From positions 2,666,001 through 2,730,000 of the forward strand of contig NZ_CP140152.1 of assembly GCF_034479515.1 (NCBI RefSeq): 64,000 nucleotides of DNA, given 5' to 3'. Positions within the stretch are counted from its first letter, which is position 1. The number at the start of each line of letters is the position of its first letter. The DNA comes from Duganella zoogloeoides (GTDB lineage Bacteria > Pseudomonadota > Gammaproteobacteria > Burkholderiales > Burkholderiaceae_D). Positions 1 through 10,873 of this stretch are shown here, piece by piece. The notes below the pieces were generated by a model. The model was not told the DNA's origin. It was given only the letters and a program-made list of their open reading frames with translations, and made no database searches. The position numbers and the translations under genes are program-made.

Positions 1-2
1 AA

Positions 3-1199
3 GTACCTATGAAAATGGTCGCAGCACAATTCGGTTATCAGATCGAAACCGAAGTGCTGAATGATAAAGTTGGCCGTGCTTTCAACGACGCCGCGAACGA
101 AGCCCAACTGCGTGTTGCCGGCTACCCGAACATCCAGCCGAAGGAAGAGTCGCCAGCCGGCGTGCTGTCCTTCGACGCGACTTTCGAAGTTTACCCTGAA
201 GTGCAGGTCGGCGACCTGACCACCGTGGAAATCGAAACCGTCAAAGCTGACGTCACCGACGTCGAAATCGACAAGACCATCGACATCCTGCGCAAGCAGC
301 GCGTGCACTTCCACACCAAGGGCGAAGCTGGCGAACACGGCGACGGCGGCGAGCCAGTTGCCGCCAACGGCGATCGCGCTACCGTTGACTTCGTCGGTTC
401 GATCGACGGCGTTGAATTCCCAGGCGGCAAAGCTGAAGACTACCCGTTCGTGCTGGGCGAAGGCCGCATGCTGCCGGAATTCGAAGCTGCCACCATCGGC
501 CTGAAAGTTGGCGAAGCCAAGACCTTCCCACTGGCTTTCCCGGAAGACTACCATGGTAAAGACGTGGCCGGTAAAACCGCCTCGTTCACCATTACCCTGA
601 AAAAACTGGAATGGGCGCACCTGCCGGAAGTTGACGGCGAGTTCGCCAAGTCGCTGGGCGTGGCTGACGGCGACATCGCCAAAATGCGCGAAGACATCAA
701 AGTCAACCTGGAACGCGAAGTCGCTGGCCGTGTGAAAGCACGCAACAAGGAAGCCGTCATGGATGCGCTGGTGAAAACCGCCACCCTCGACGTGCCACAG
801 TCGCTGATCGCCCAGGACACCGAGCGCCTGGCCGAAATCACCCGCCAGGACATGGCGCAGCGCGGCATGAACGTCAAGGACGTGCCATTCCCACCTGAAC
901 TGTTCGCGGACAAAGCCGAGCGTCGCGTACGCCTGGGCCTGATCCTGTCGCAACTGGTCGGCGAAAACAACCTGCAAGCCCAGCCTGAGCAAGTCAAAGC
1001 GCAAATCGAAGACTTCGCCCAAAGCTACGAAGACCCACGCGAAGTGCTGAAGTACTACTACAGCGATCGTCGTCGTCTGGCTGAAGTCGAAGCCCTTGTT
1101 TTGGAAGAAAACGTCGTCAACTACGTGCTGGGCCTGTCGAAAACTTCGGCCAAAGGTATTGCCTTTGACGAACTGATGGGAAGCAACGCACAAGCGTAA
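3..1199 (+). CDS. tig: Trigger factor (5' end outside window)
   Basis: Ribosome-bound chaperone and peptidyl-prolyl isomerase that meets nascent chains at the exit tunnel. The frame is open to the left edge, and its first codons (VPM, then KMVAAQFG) match the internal GKVPMNIVAQRYG region of E. coli Tig. The ribosome-binding N-terminus is therefore missing, and the ATG at 9 is not the real start. A stretch from about residue 120 ([17 protein letters not shown]) to about 205 is the FKBP-like isomerase domain, and the rest is the helical C-terminal chaperone domain, ending in SNAQA. The gene heads the conserved tig-clpP-clpX-lon order. Identification is by recall of the family. Confidence 0.96.
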   Translation, partial: VPMKMVAAQFGYQIETEVLNDKVGRAFNDAANEAQLRVAGYPNIQPKEESPAGVLSFDATFEVYPEVQVGDLTTVEIETVKADVTDVEIDKTIDILRKQRVHFHTKGEAGEHGDGGEPVAANGDRATVDFVGSIDGVEFPGGKAEDYPFVLGEGRMLPEFEAATIGLKVGEAKTFPLAFPEDYHGKDVAGKTASFTITLKKLEWAHLPEVDGEFAKSLGVADGDIAKMREDIKVNLEREVAGRVKARNKEAVMDALVKTATLDVPQSLIAQDTERLAEITRQDMAQRGMNVKDVPFPPELFADKAERRVRLGLILSQLVGENNLQAQPEQVKAQIEDFAQSYEDPREVLKYYYSDRRRLAEVEALVLEENVVNYVLGLSKTSAKGIAFDELMGSNAQA

Positions 1200-1322
1200 T
1201 CCAGCTAGGCTAGAATAGAGTGCAATCGGCGGCGCAAGCATCGTCGTTCCGCGCAAGCGGGGCGATATCGCTGACGCCGCCGTTCCTCCCTCTGGGCCCT
1301 AGCTGCTTCACAAGGAAAAAGA

Positions 1323-1961
1323 ATGACTGGTTATATTGGTAACGCCGACCGTAATCCTGCACTGGACACCCAAGCCCTTGGTTTGATTCCGATGGTGGTC
1401 GAACAAAGCGGCCGTGGTGAGCGCTCGTACGACATCTACTCGCGCCTGCTCAAGGAACGCGTGATCTTCCTCGTTGGCCCTGTCAACGACCAGATGGCCA
1501 ACCTGATCGTGGCCCAGCTGCTGTTCCTGGAAAGCGAAAATCCTGACAAGGACATCTCGCTATACATCAATTCCCCTGGCGGTTCGGTATCGGCCGGCCT
1601 GGCGATCTTCGACACCATGCAGTTCATCAAGCCTGAAGTATCCACCCTGTGCACCGGCATCGCTGCGTCCATGGGCGCCTTCCTGCTGGCTGCCGGCGCC
1701 AAGGGCAAGCGCTTCTCGCTGCCTAACTCGCGCGTCATGATTCACCAGCCTTCCGGTGGTTCGCAAGGTATGGCGTCGGACATCGAAATCCAGGCCAAGG
1801 AAATCCTGTATCTGCGCCATCGCCTGAACTCGATCATGGCTGACCGCACCGGTCAATCGATCGAACAGGTCGCCAAAGATACCGATCGCGACCGTTTCAT
1901 GTCGGCCGAAGAAGCGGTAGAGTACGGCATTATCGATCAGGTACTGACCAATCGTGCCTGA
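1323..1961 (+). CDS. clpP: ATP-dependent Clp protease proteolytic subunit
   Basis: Serine peptidase that forms the 14-subunit barrel and degrades substrates unfolded by ClpX or ClpA in the cytoplasm. It is 212 residues long, normal for the family. The catalytic triad can be placed as Ser116 (GIAASMGAF), His141 (VMIHQPSGG) and Asp190 (DTDRDRF), each five positions later than in E. coli ClpP. The glycine-rich [10 protein letters not shown] segment is intact. A Shine-Dalgarno AAGGA lies at 1312-1316. The 123-base leader after tig contains a GC-rich inverted repeat (GGCGGCG near 1229, CGCCGCC near 1274) without a T-run. A terminator follows the gene. Confidence 0.98.
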   Translation: MTGYIGNADRNPALDTQALGLIPMVVEQSGRGERSYDIYSRLLKERVIFLVGPVNDQMANLIVAQLLFLESENPDKDISLYINSPGGSVSAGLAIFDTMQFIKPEVSTLCTGIAASMGAFLLAAGAKGKRFSLPNSRVMIHQPSGGSQGMASDIEIQAKEILYLRHRLNSIMADRTGQSIEQVAKDTDRDRFMSAEEAVEYGIIDQVLTNRA

Positions 1962-2006
1962 TCTGCGGGCTTCGCGATCTCCGCAATATCGCTGACGAAT
2001 TGCCAT

Positions 2007-2048
2007 GAAACGCCCGGGCGATCAAACGTTCGGGCGTTTCGTTTTTAT
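2007..2048 (+). terminator. Rho-independent terminator after clpP
   Basis: Arms GAAACGCCCG and CGGGCGTTTC pair perfectly around a short loop and are followed by GTTTTTATTT. The hairpin lies between the clpP stop and clpX, so the two genes are probably at least partly separated transcriptionally. Confidence 0.9.
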
Positions 2049-2120
2049 TTCGGGTAGCATGTGGCTTAGCGGACATTTCTGCATTCATGCTTGCCTCCTG
2101 TAACTAGAGAAAATTGCCCC

Positions 2121-3389
<1,269 letters not shown>

Positions 3390-3430
3390 TTAAGAGGTGC
3401 ACACTTATCTCGGATCGATGTAAAAATCTT

Positions 3431-3459
3431 TTCGCATCCTCCGGGCCAGGCGGTACAAT
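3431..3459 (+). promoter_or_regulatory. Sigma70-like promoter between clpX and lon
   Basis: TTCGCA (3431-3436) and TACAAT (3454-3459) are separated by 17 bases. A start about seven bases after the -10 would produce only about 65 bases of RNA before the hairpin at 3491-3530. The promoter therefore serves either a small RNA or an attenuated lon transcript. Seen by eye only. Confidence 0.5.
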
Positions 3460-3490
3460 TTAAATCAAGACAGAGCAGGCTTCCATCGAA

Positions 3491-3530
3491 AAGCCACGCG
3501 TGACAGCAGCTGTTGCGCGTGGCTTTTTTT
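3491..3530 (+). terminator. Rho-independent terminator upstream of lon
   Basis: AAGCCACGCG (3491-3500) pairs perfectly with CGCGTGGCTT (3516-3525), followed by a run of T. It would end clpX transcripts and also any RNA begun at the promoter at 3431-3459. Confidence 0.88.
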
Positions 3531-3669
3531 ATTGGATTATCAGCGAGACCGTCACGTGACTACGCTCCGGGCAATATTCTTTCATCCGTAGTATTATTTC
3601 TTGTAGTTCGGTCTTGTGATTGGGCAGACCATCGCCACATCATCTTCACGCTTTCACATAAGGTACGCC

Positions 3670-6081
3670 ATGACAACTTCCAAATTAACAGAGCAAACTC
3701 AACTGCCGTTATTGCCGTTGCGGGATGTCGTCGTTTTTCCGCATATGGTGATACCGCTGTTCGTAGGACGCCCGAAATCGATCAAGGCGCTGGAAGCCGC
3801 AATGGAGCAGGGCAAGAGCATCATGCTTGCTGCGCAAAAAGCGGCTGCCAAGGATGAACCTTCTGCTTCCGATATCTACGAAATCGGCTGCGTGGCCAAT
3901 ATTCTGCAAATGCTCAAGCTGCCGGACGGCACCGTCAAGGTGCTGGTCGAGGGCGCCCAGCGCGCACGCATCAACAAGATCACCGACACGCCGACGCACT
4001 TCGTGGCCGACCTGACGCCGCTCGACTCCGAGCTGGGCGACGATTCGGAAATCGAAGCGATGCGCCGCGCCATCGTTCAACAGTTCGACCAGTACGTCAA
4101 ACTGAACAAAAAGATTCCACCTGAAATCCTCGCTTCGCTGTCGGGCATTGACGACGCCGGCCGCCTGGCCGATACCGTGGCTGCGCACCTGCCGCTCAAG
4201 CTCGAGCAGAAACAGGTCATCCTTGAAATCTTCAGCGTGGCCAAGCGCCTCGAGCACCTGCTGGGCCAGCTCGAAGGCGAGCTCGACATCCTGCAAGTGG
4301 AAAAACGCATCCGTGGCCGCGTCAAGCGCCAGATGGAAAAATCGCAGCGCGAGTACTACCTGAACGAGCAAGTCAAAGCCATCCAGAAAGAACTGGGCGA
4401 GGGCGAAGACGGCGCCGACCTGGACGAACTCGAGAAGAAAGTCGCGCTGGCCAAGATGCCGAAGGAAGCGCTGGACAAGGCCACTGCCGAGCTGAAAAAA
4501 CTCAAGCTGATGTCGCCGATGTCGGCCGAAGCCACCGTCGTGCGCAACTACATCGACACGCTGGTGAGCCTGCCATGGAAGAAGAAATCCAAGGTCAACA
4601 ACGACCTGTCGAACGCCGAGAAAGTACTGGAAGGCGAACACTATGGCCTGGACAAGGTCAAGGAACGCATCCTGGAATACCTCGCGGTGCAACAACGCGT
4701 GGACAAACTGAAAGCACCGATCCTGTGCTTCGTCGGCCCTCCGGGCGTGGGTAAAACCTCGCTGGGCCAGTCCATCGCCCGCGCCACGAACCGCAAGTTC
4801 GTGCGCATGGCCCTGGGCGGTGTGCGCGACGAGGCCGAGATCCGCGGTCACCGTCGTACCTACATCGGCTCGATGCCGGGCAAGGTGCTGCAATCGCTGT
4901 CGAAAGTCGGCGTGCGCAACCCGTTGTTCCTGCTCGACGAGATCGACAAGATGGGCGCCGATTTCCGTGGCGATCCGTCGTCGGCCCTGCTCGAGGTGCT
5001 GGACCCGGAACAGAACCACACGTTCTCGGACCACTACATCGAGGTGGACTTTGACCTGTCGGACGTGATGTTCGTGGCCACGTCGAACTCGTACAACATT
5101 CCGCCGGCGCTGCTCGACCGCATGGAAGTGATCCGCCTGTCCGGTTACACCGAAGACGAGAAGACCAATATCGCGCTGCGTTACTTGCTCCCTAAACAGA
5201 TCAAGAACAACGGCCTGAAGGAAGAGGAAATCTCGGTATCGGAAGCCACGCTGCGCGACATCATCCGCTACTACACCCGCGAAGCCGGTGTGCGGTCGCT
5301 GGAACGCGAAATCTCGAAGATCTGCCGCAAGGTCGTCAAGATGCTGCTGCTGAAAAAGTCCGACAAAAAAGTGCTGGTCACCCCGAAAAACCTGGACAAG
5401 TTCCTGGGCGTGCGCCGCTACGATTTTGGCGTGGCCGAGAAAGAAAACCAGATCGGTCAAGTCGTTGGCCTGGCCTGGACCGAAGTGGGCGGCGATCTGC
5501 TGACCATCGAGGCCGTGTCGATGCCGGGTAAAGGTGGTGTTATCCGCACCGGTACCCTGGGCGACGTGATGAAAGAGTCGATCGAAGCGGCCCGCACCGT
5601 GGTGCGCAGCCGTGCCAACCGCCTCGGCATCAAGAACGAAGTGTTCGAGAAGAGCGACATCCACATCCACGTGCCGGAAGGTGCAACGCCAAAAGACGGT
5701 CCTTCGGCCGGCGCGGCGATGACGGTGGCGATGGTGTCGGTATTCACGGGCATTCCGGTGCGCGCCGACGTGGCCATGACGGGCGAGATCACGCTGCGCG
5801 GCGAAGTATTGCCGATCGGTGGCTTGAAAGAAAAACTGCTGGCGGCCCAGCGCGGTGGCATCAAGACCGTGCTGATCCCCGAGCAGAACGTCAAGGATCT
5901 GGCCGACATTCCGGACAACGTCAAGAACAAGCTCGAGATCGTGCCGGTGCGCTGGATCGACAAGGTGCTGGAAGTGGCCCTGGAACGCCAGCCTGAACCG
6001 CTGACGGAAACCGCGCCGGTGGAGGCAGTGGCTGCTGCCGCTGCCAAACCGGACGGCCAAACGGAAGTGGTAAAGCACTAA
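3670..6081 (+). CDS. lon: ATP-dependent protease Lon
   Basis: Cytoplasmic AAA+ serine protease for misfolded and regulatory proteins. I use the ATG at 3670 ([11 protein letters not shown]), with AAGG seven bases upstream, giving 803 residues; an ATG at 3616 would add an untypical 18-residue leader. The N-terminal LON substrate-binding domain starts at [13 protein letters not shown]. Walker A GPPGVGKT is at 356-363, followed by Walker [10 protein letters not shown]. The catalytic dyad falls at Ser679 (DGPSAGAAM) and Lys722 (GLKEKLLAA), the same numbers as E. coli Lon. A short Ala/Glu-rich tail ends the protein. The gene has its own terminator. Confidence 0.98.
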   Translation: MTTSKLTEQTQLPLLPLRDVVVFPHMVIPLFVGRPKSIKALEAAMEQGKSIMLAAQKAAAKDEPSASDIYEIGCVANILQMLKLPDGTVKVLVEGAQRARINKITDTPTHFVADLTPLDSELGDDSEIEAMRRAIVQQFDQYVKLNKKIPPEILASLSGIDDAGRLADTVAAHLPLKLEQKQVILEIFSVAKRLEHLLGQLEGELDILQVEKRIRGRVKRQMEKSQREYYLNEQVKAIQKELGEGEDGADLDELEKKVALAKMPKEALDKATAELKKLKLMSPMSAEATVVRNYIDTLVSLPWKKKSKVNNDLSNAEKVLEGEHYGLDKVKERILEYLAVQQRVDKLKAPILCFVGPPGVGKTSLGQSIARATNRKFVRMALGGVRDEAEIRGHRRTYIGSMPGKVLQSLSKVGVRNPLFLLDEIDKMGADFRGDPSSALLEVLDPEQNHTFSDHYIEVDFDLSDVMFVATSNSYNIPPALLDRMEVIRLSGYTEDEKTNIALRYLLPKQIKNNGLKEEEISVSEATLRDIIRYYTREAGVRSLEREISKICRKVVKMLLLKKSDKKVLVTPKNLDKFLGVRRYDFGVAEKENQIGQVVGLAWTEVGGDLLTIEAVSMPGKGGVIRTGTLGDVMKESIEAARTVVRSRANRLGIKNEVFEKSDIHIHVPEGATPKDGPSAGAAMTVAMVSVFTGIPVRADVAMTGEITLRGEVLPIGGLKEKLLAAQRGGIKTVLIPEQNVKDLADIPDNVKNKLEIVPVRWIDKVLEVALERQPEPLTETAPVEAVAAAAAKPDGQTEVVKH

Positions 6082-6112
6082 CACTTATTCGTTTTTAGTA
6101 TCTTGTTTTACC

Positions 6113-6149
6113 AAAACAGGCGCTTTTATGGCGCCTGTTTTTTATTTTT
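6113..6149 (+). terminator. Rho-independent terminator after lon
   Basis: AAAACAGGCGC (6113-6123) pairs with GCGCCTGTTTT (6131-6141) around a seven-base loop, followed by TTATTTTT. Confidence 0.93.
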
Positions 6150-6173
6150 ACCTACTTTTCTACAGTGCCAACC

Positions 6174-6203
6174 TTGACAGGGAAGTACGCTGGCTTGTTT
6201 AAT
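6174..6203 (+). promoter_or_regulatory. Promoter of hupB
   Basis: A perfect -35 TTGACA (6174-6179) and a -10 TTTAAT (6198-6203) are 18 bases apart in an AT-rich stretch just after the lon terminator. This leaves a leader of about 85 bases before the hupB TTG start. Confidence 0.72.
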
Positions 6204-6296
6204 ACGGCCTGAGATTTTTCTCGGCCGCGATTTATCAAATGCATCAACGATAAATCGACGGGCTAAATGTTATAACTTATGTGACGGGGAACTGCT

Positions 6297-6569
6297 TTGA
6301 ATAAGACTGAATTGATCGACCATATCGCTACTTCCGCTGATATCTCGAAAGCTGCTGCTGCGCGCGCGCTGGATGCCGTAATCGACGGCGTGACCACCAC
6401 CCTGCAAAAGAACGACAGCGTGACCCTGGTCGGCTTCGGTACCTTCTCCGTGAGCGAACGCGCCGCCCGTACCGGCCGCAATCCGCGCACCAAGGAAGAG
6501 ATCACCATTGAAGCGGCAAAAGTTCCTAAATTTAAAGCTGGCAAAGCTTTGAAAGATGCTGTAAACTAA
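6297..6569 (+). CDS. hupB: DNA-binding protein HU-beta (TTG start)
   Basis: Small basic nucleoid protein that binds and bends DNA as a dimer. The 90 residues start [10 protein letters not shown] and contain the HU signature around [20 protein letters not shown]. The start codon is TTG at 6297: the family N-terminus MNKTELID begins exactly there, no ATG is available nearby, and GGGGA lies six bases upstream. The position after lon is conserved in proteobacteria. A weak start on a usually abundant protein may be part of its control, which is inference. Confidence 0.97.
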   Translation: MNKTELIDHIATSADISKAAAARALDAVIDGVTTTLQKNDSVTLVGFGTFSVSERAARTGRNPRTKEEITIEAAKVPKFKAGKALKDAVN

Positions 6570-6622
6570 CGGACTTCGGTGAGCAGCCAAGGTAACAAAG
6601 CTGCTTGCGATGGCAAAAACTG

Positions 6623-6698
6623 GGGCGGTTAGCTCAGTTGGTAGAGCGGAGCCCTTACAAGGCTTAGGTCGGGAGTTCGAGCCTCTCACCGCCCACCA
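6623..6698 (+). tRNA. tRNA-Val (anticodon TAC)
   Basis: A full cloverleaf can be drawn. Acceptor GGGCGGT pairs with ACCGCCC, the D arm is GCTC...GAGC, and the anticodon stem GAGCC/GGCTT holds loop CTTACAA with anticodon TAC. The T arm is GGGAG-TTCGAGC-CTCTC, and discriminator A plus CCA are encoded. Length is 76 bases. It is the first of three tRNAs, probably one transcript. Confidence 0.97.
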
Positions 6699-6751
6699 GG
6701 GTTTGCAAAATGTAGTGCCTTGTAGTACAATGTTGCACCTAGTAAGTTGCT

Positions 6752-6828
6752 GGAGCGGTAGTTCAGTTGGTTAGAATACCGGCCTGTCACGCCGGGGGTC
6801 GCGGGTTCGAGTCCCGTCCGCTCCGCCA
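6752..6828 (+). tRNA. tRNA-Asp (anticodon GTC), copy 1
   Basis: Acceptor GGAGCGG pairs with CCGCTCC, anticodon loop CTGTCAC gives GTC, T loop GTTCGAG is present, and discriminator G plus CCA are encoded. Length is 77 bases. It is identical in sequence to the copy at 6876-6952. Confidence 0.97.
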
Positions 6829-6875
6829 GCACCTTGTTAGATTGTGCAGCAAAAGCAGTAAGTGGAAGTACCAAA

Positions 6876-6952
6876 GGAGCGGTAGTTCAGTTGGTTAGAA
6901 TACCGGCCTGTCACGCCGGGGGTCGCGGGTTCGAGTCCCGTCCGCTCCGCCA
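6876..6952 (+). tRNA. tRNA-Asp (anticodon GTC), copy 2
   Basis: A second 77-base tRNA-Asp, base for base the same as copy 1, while the 47-base spacer between them is unrelated. The pair looks like a maintained gene duplication. A strong terminator begins 12 bases downstream. Confidence 0.97.
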
Positions 6953-6963
6953 AGAACAAGATA

Positions 6964-6999
6964 CCCCGCAGCTAGTAATAGCTGCGGGGTTTTTCTTTT
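6964..6999 (+). terminator. Terminator of the tRNA cluster
   Basis: CCCCGCAGCTA (6964-6974) and TAGCTGCGGGG (6979-6989) form a perfect 11-bp stem with a GTAA tetraloop, followed by TTTTTCTTTT. Confidence 0.95.
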
Positions 7000-7090
7000 G
7001 TCCGTTATATTTCGCCAAGATAATCTTAAATCTGATTAATTTCAGCTTAAACACGAGCTCGCCGTCCATAGCAAGCTGCCATGATTACCC

Positions 7091-7119
7091 TTGCTATAGA
7101 GGTGTGTGCGCTGTAAAAT
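7091..7119 (+). promoter_or_regulatory. Promoter of ppiD
   Basis: TTGCTA (7091-7096) and TAAAAT (7114-7119) are 17 bases apart. A start near 7126 would leave a leader of about 65 bases before the ppiD ATG. Confidence 0.6.
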
Positions 7120-7191
7120 CCGGTGGAATTGGCGGACGCGAGTTCGCCATTTTTGTATGTGCAAGTCCCTATCAATCCGAATTGGCTGACC

Positions 7192-9102
7192 ATGTTTGAA
7201 TTTATTCGTAATCATCAACGTTTGATGCAGATTCTCCTGGCGATCATCATCGTCCCGTCGTTTGCCTTAGTCGGTCTCGAAAGCTACAAAGGTTTTGGCG
7301 ACGATGCGACCACCATCGCCAAAGTCGGCGGTCAACCGCTGACCCAGCAAGAATTTGACAACGCCTTGCGCAACCAGCTCGACAGCTACCGTCAGCGCAT
7401 GGGCGAGCAGTTCGACCAGAAAATGTTCGACACGCCCGAGTTCAAGCAAAACATCCTCGACCAGTTGATCGCCGAACGCGCGATCGGCGTCGAAGTGACC
7501 CGTTCCAACCTGACCATCAGCGATGCTCAACTGCAGCGCGCGATCATGGACCTGTTTGGCGGCGCAGCCAACTTTGACATGGAGCGCTATAAAGCCATCC
7601 TGGCCTCGCAAGGCTTGACACCAGCCATGAACGACGCCCGCATGCGCCGCGACATGGCCCTGCAACAGCTGGGCGGCGCCGTGCAAAGCACCGGTTTCGC
7701 GCCGCGCGCGGTCGCGACCACGCTGTCGAACATCGGTTCGCAAGAGCGTGAAGTGCAGGAACTGGCGCTGCCGATCACCGAGTTCGTGCCGCAAGTCAAA
7801 GTGACCGATGCCATGGTCAAGGCGTTCTACGACAAGAACAGCAAGTTCTTCGAAATCCCGGAACAAGCGAAGATCGAATACGTTGTGCTCAACAATGACG
7901 CCGTGCTGAGCCAGGTAAAAGTGACCGATGCCGACATCGCCAAGTACTACGATGCCAACCAGGCTGCGTTCACCACCCCGGAAAGCCGCCGTGCCGCGCA
8001 CATCCTGGTCGCACTGAAAAAAGGCGCGAGCGCTGCCGACGTGGCAACCGCCAAGGCCAAGGCCGAAGCGATTGCTGCCGAAGTGCGCAAAACGCCAGGC
8101 GACTTCGCCAAGATCGCCAAGGCCAAGTCGGAAGACCCTTCGTCCGAGCAGGGCGGCGACCTCGACTACGTGACCAAGGGCAGCCTGCCGGCGCCACTGG
8201 AAGCTGCTGTGATGAAGCTCAAGCAGGGCGAGATCAGCGATCCGGTGCAGTCGGACTACGGTTTCCACGTGCTGACCGTGACCGAATTGAAGCCTGCCGT
8301 GGTCAAGCCGCTGGAATCGGTGAAAACCGACGTGGCCGATGCACTGAAAACCTCGCAAGCGTCGAAAAAATACTCGGAAATGGCTGAAGTGTTCACCAAC
8401 ACCGTGTACGAGCAATCGGACAGCCTGAAGCCGGCTGCCGACAAGCTGGGCCTGAAAATCGAGACTGCCAGCAATATCTCGCGCACGCCGTCGCCGCAAG
8501 CTGGTCCTGCGCCGTACAACAACGCCAAGTTCCTGACCGCGCTGTTCTCGAACGACTCGATCACCAAGAAGAGCAATACCGAAGCGATCGAAGTGGCGCC
8601 AAGCACCCTGGTTGCCGGCCGTATTGTCGAGTTCAAGCCGGCCTCCAAGCGTCCGCTGGCCGAAGTCGACGCGGCGATCCGCCAGCGCGTGACGATGGAA
8701 GAAGCCGCCAAGCTGGCCAGCAAAGCCGGCGCCGAGAAACTGGCTGCCGCCAGGAAGGCTGGCGACGCCACCGGTTTCGGTCCTGCCAAGCTGGTGTCGC
8801 GCAGCAAGCCGGAAGGCTTGAACGGCGTGGCCCTGCAAGAAGTGATGAAGGCCGATACCAGCAAGCTGCCAGCCTACGTGGGCGTGGAACTGCCAGGCAT
8901 GGGTTACAGCGTGTACCGTATCGGCAAGGTGCAGCAGCCTGTCGAGCAGGACGCCGAGCGTCGCAAGCAAGAAGCCGAGCAGATCGGTACCATCATTGCC
9001 CAGCAAGAGATGTACGAGTACATCGAGCTGCTCAAGCAGCGCGCCAAGGTCAAGATCCTCAAGCCTATCGTCACCACCACCGTGACGGAAGTTAAAGAGT
9101 AA
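7192..9102 (+). CDS. ppiD: Periplasmic chaperone/peptidyl-prolyl isomerase PpiD
   Basis: Inner-membrane-anchored folding factor that acts in the periplasm near the Sec translocon. I start at the ATG at 7192 (MFEFIRNHQRLMQ), the family N-terminus, giving 636 residues; upstream in-frame codons overlap the promoter region. Residues about 11-30 (LMQILLAIIIVPSFALVG) form the single membrane anchor. A SurA-like N-terminal region follows. A PpiC-type parvulin domain spans about 262-360 (RRAAHILVAL to YGFHVLTV). The tail is highly charged. The order hupB-tRNAs-ppiD is common in Burkholderiales. Confidence 0.95.
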   Translation: MFEFIRNHQRLMQILLAIIIVPSFALVGLESYKGFGDDATTIAKVGGQPLTQQEFDNALRNQLDSYRQRMGEQFDQKMFDTPEFKQNILDQLIAERAIGVEVTRSNLTISDAQLQRAIMDLFGGAANFDMERYKAILASQGLTPAMNDARMRRDMALQQLGGAVQSTGFAPRAVATTLSNIGSQEREVQELALPITEFVPQVKVTDAMVKAFYDKNSKFFEIPEQAKIEYVVLNNDAVLSQVKVTDADIAKYYDANQAAFTTPESRRAAHILVALKKGASAADVATAKAKAEAIAAEVRKTPGDFAKIAKAKSEDPSSEQGGDLDYVTKGSLPAPLEAAVMKLKQGEISDPVQSDYGFHVLTVTELKPAVVKPLESVKTDVADALKTSQASKKYSEMAEVFTNTVYEQSDSLKPAADKLGLKIETASNISRTPSPQAGPAPYNNAKFLTALFSNDSITKKSNTEAIEVAPSTLVAGRIVEFKPASKRPLAEVDAAIRQRVTMEEAAKLASKAGAEKLAAARKAGDATGFGPAKLVSRSKPEGLNGVALQEVMKADTSKLPAYVGVELPGMGYSVYRIGKVQQPVEQDAERRKQEAEQIGTIIAQQEMYEYIELLKQRAKVKILKPIVTTTVTEVKE

Positions 9103-9114
9103 TCAGCAACATGT

Positions 9115-9149
9115 AAAAAGGGCCGCGTTCATCACGCGGCCCTTTTTTA
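9115..9149. terminator. Bidirectional terminator between ppiD and mnmH
   Basis: GGGCCGCG (9120-9127) pairs with CGCGGCCC (9135-9142), flanked by AAAAA on one side and TTTTTT on the other. It can therefore end transcripts arriving from ppiD (+) and mnmH (-), whose ends converge here. Confidence 0.92.
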
Positions 9150-9166
9150 TTGCGCCTGCAAAAACC

Positions 9167-10228
9167 TCAGTGCACGTTCTCGATCAGCCAGCGCGCCCCG
9201 GACAGGAAATCGGCGGCGCCGATATCGCCAAGCGCCAGCGGCACAGCATCGCCATACCGCACGAAATTGCGGTCGATCGAGCGCAAATAGGCGGGATCGT
9301 AATGCTCGGCCAGTAATTCATCGACCAGCTGCGGCATGGCGCCGCTGTCGGCCATCGATTGCCAGCGTCGGATCTTTTCCTTGCCATGCAAGGCCGTCAA
9401 ATGTTCGAGTTGTGCATTCAAGGTCGCCGGACTGACCAGGAAATGCGCATAGTCTTCCATCAGCAGCCGCACGCGGTCGGCGCGGCTCAATGTGAGCGCG
9501 ATGCAGTCGGCGCCGCGCATGGTGTCCATCAATGCGGCCGGCACGCGCAGGTTGCCGACTTTTTTGCTTTCCGATTCCACGAACACCGGCAGTGCCGGGT
9601 CGCAGCGGCGCAGGCAGTCCCAGATGCGGGTTTCGAACGCTTTCTGGCTCGGCTGCGTCTGGCTGGGCAAGTGGCCCAGCACCGAGCCGCGGTGCGCGGC
9701 CAGTTGCTCCAGGTCCAGCACTTGCGCACCTTGCGCGGCCAGCACTTCCAGTAAACGGCTCTTGCCGCTGCCGGTGGTGCCGCAAATCACCTTGAAGCGC
9801 AGTTGCGGCGCCAGTTCCAGGGCGGCATTGACCTCGGCGCGAAACGCCTTGTAGCCGCCGTCGAGCTGGACCACGGGCCAGCCGACCTTGGAGAGGATGT
9901 GGGCCATCGAGCCGCTGCGGTTGCCGCCACGCCAGCAATACACCAGCGGGCGCCATTCGCGCGGTTGCTCGAGCCACAGTTGCTCGATGTGGCTGGCGAT
10001 ATTTTTCGCCACCAGCACCGCGCCGAGCTTCTTGGCTTCGAATGCGCCGATCTGCTTGTACATGGTGCCCACCCGAACACGCTGCTCGTCGTCGAGCACC
10101 GGCGCGTTGATGGCGCCGGGCAGGTGGTCCTGCGCGAACTCGCCCGGGCTGCGGGCGTCGATGATGGCGTCGAAGCTGGCCAGTTGAGGCAGGACGTCGT
10201 TGATGCCGAGTACTTCCGGATATTTCAT
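9167..10228 (-). CDS. mnmH: tRNA 2-selenouridine synthase
   Basis: Replaces sulfur with selenium at 2-thiouridine 34 in tRNAs for Lys, Glu and Gln, using selenophosphate; also called SelU or YbbB. The 353 residues contain an N-terminal rhodanese domain with the active Cys98 in VYCWRGG and a following P-loop GTTGSGKS at 150-157, the two-part architecture typical of the family. The ATG overlaps the tesA stop in ATGA, so translation is probably coupled. The role requires selenophosphate synthase (SelD) elsewhere in the genome, which cannot be checked here. Confidence 0.94.
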   Translation of the reverse strand: MKYPEVLGINDVLPQLASFDAIIDARSPGEFAQDHLPGAINAPVLDDEQRVRVGTMYKQIGAFEAKKLGAVLVAKNIASHIEQLWLEQPREWRPLVYCWRGGNRSGSMAHILSKVGWPVVQLDGGYKAFRAEVNAALELAPQLRFKVICGTTGSGKSRLLEVLAAQGAQVLDLEQLAAHRGSVLGHLPSQTQPSQKAFETRIWDCLRRCDPALPVFVESESKKVGNLRVPAALMDTMRGADCIALTLSRADRVRLLMEDYAHFLVSPATLNAQLEHLTALHGKEKIRRWQSMADSGAMPQLVDELLAEHYDPAYLRSIDRNFVRYGDAVPLALGDIGAADFLSGARWLIENVH

Positions 10229-10860
10229 TTTGCCTTGATCGATTTTTCCAGCACGGGCCAGATATTGTTGAGAATGGTAGGGTGCGCTTCAGCCAGCGGG
10301 TGCAGGCGGTCGGGCTGGAACATCTCGGTTTTCTCGGCCACGCCGTCGAGCATGAACGGCACCAGCGGCGCTTTCAGCTCGCGGCTCAGGGTGCCGTACA
10401 TGGCGTAGAATTTGTCGGAATAGTCGCGGCCATAGTTGGGCGGAATGCGCATGCCGACCAGCATCACCTTGGCGCCGGACTTGCCGGCAGTATCTGCCAT
10501 GGCCTTGAGATTGGCCTGGGCGGCAGCTACCGGCAGGCCGCGCAGGCCGTCGTTGGCGCCCAGTTCGATCACCACCAGCGCCGGCTTGTGCCTGGTCAGC
10601 AGGGCCGGCAGGCGGCTACGGCCGCCGCTGGTGGTCTCGCCGCTGACGCTGGCATTGACGATCTCGGCGTCGAGTTTCTGGTCTTTCACTTTCTTTTCGG
10701 CCAGCGCCACCCAGCCCGTGCCCCGCGCCAGGCCGTACTCCGCAGAGAGGCTGTCGCCGAGCACGAGGACGGTTTTTGGTGCAGAATGGGCGCTCGCCGC
10801 TACCGCCACCATGAGCCAGGCCGCCGCGACGTGTACACTCAGTTTCTTTGCTAACTTCAT
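10225..10860 (-). CDS. tesA: Arylesterase / acyl-CoA thioesterase I (GDSL hydrolase)
   Basis: Periplasmic multifunctional esterase, thioesterase and lysophospholipase of the SGNH family. With the ATG at 10860 the protein is 211 residues and begins with a clear signal peptide (MKLAKKLSVHVAAAW..., likely cut after AHSA at 27). SGNH blocks are visible: GDSLS with Ser37, the Gly block near SGETTSGG, GAND with Asn103, and the DRLHP block with Asp184 and His187. Upstream ATGs at 10866 and 10875 are alternative starts. The gene precedes mnmH with a 4-base overlap and is divergent from the ABC ATPase gene, as tesA and ybbA are in E. coli. Confidence 0.93.
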   Translation of the reverse strand: MKLAKKLSVHVAAAWLMVAVAASAHSAPKTVLVLGDSLSAEYGLARGTGWVALAEKKVKDQKLDAEIVNASVSGETTSGGRSRLPALLTRHKPALVVIELGANDGLRGLPVAAAQANLKAMADTAGKSGAKVMLVGMRIPPNYGRDYSDKFYAMYGTLSRELKAPLVPFMLDGVAEKTEMFQPDRLHPLAEAHPTILNNIWPVLEKSIKAK

Positions 10861-10873
10861 TTCCATATTGCGC

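Noticed and set aside
1229..1281. GC-rich inverted repeat in the clpP leader
   Set aside because: Arms pair over seven to eight bases but there is no T-run and the loop is long; not called a terminator or riboswitch.
3513..3857. 114-codon plus-strand frame starting inside the terminator before lon
   Set aside because: It starts in the terminator hairpin and runs into lon out of frame; no ribosome site.
6834..7199. 121-codon plus-strand frame across the second tRNA-Asp and its terminator
   Set aside because: It covers a tRNA gene and a strong terminator; not a protein gene.
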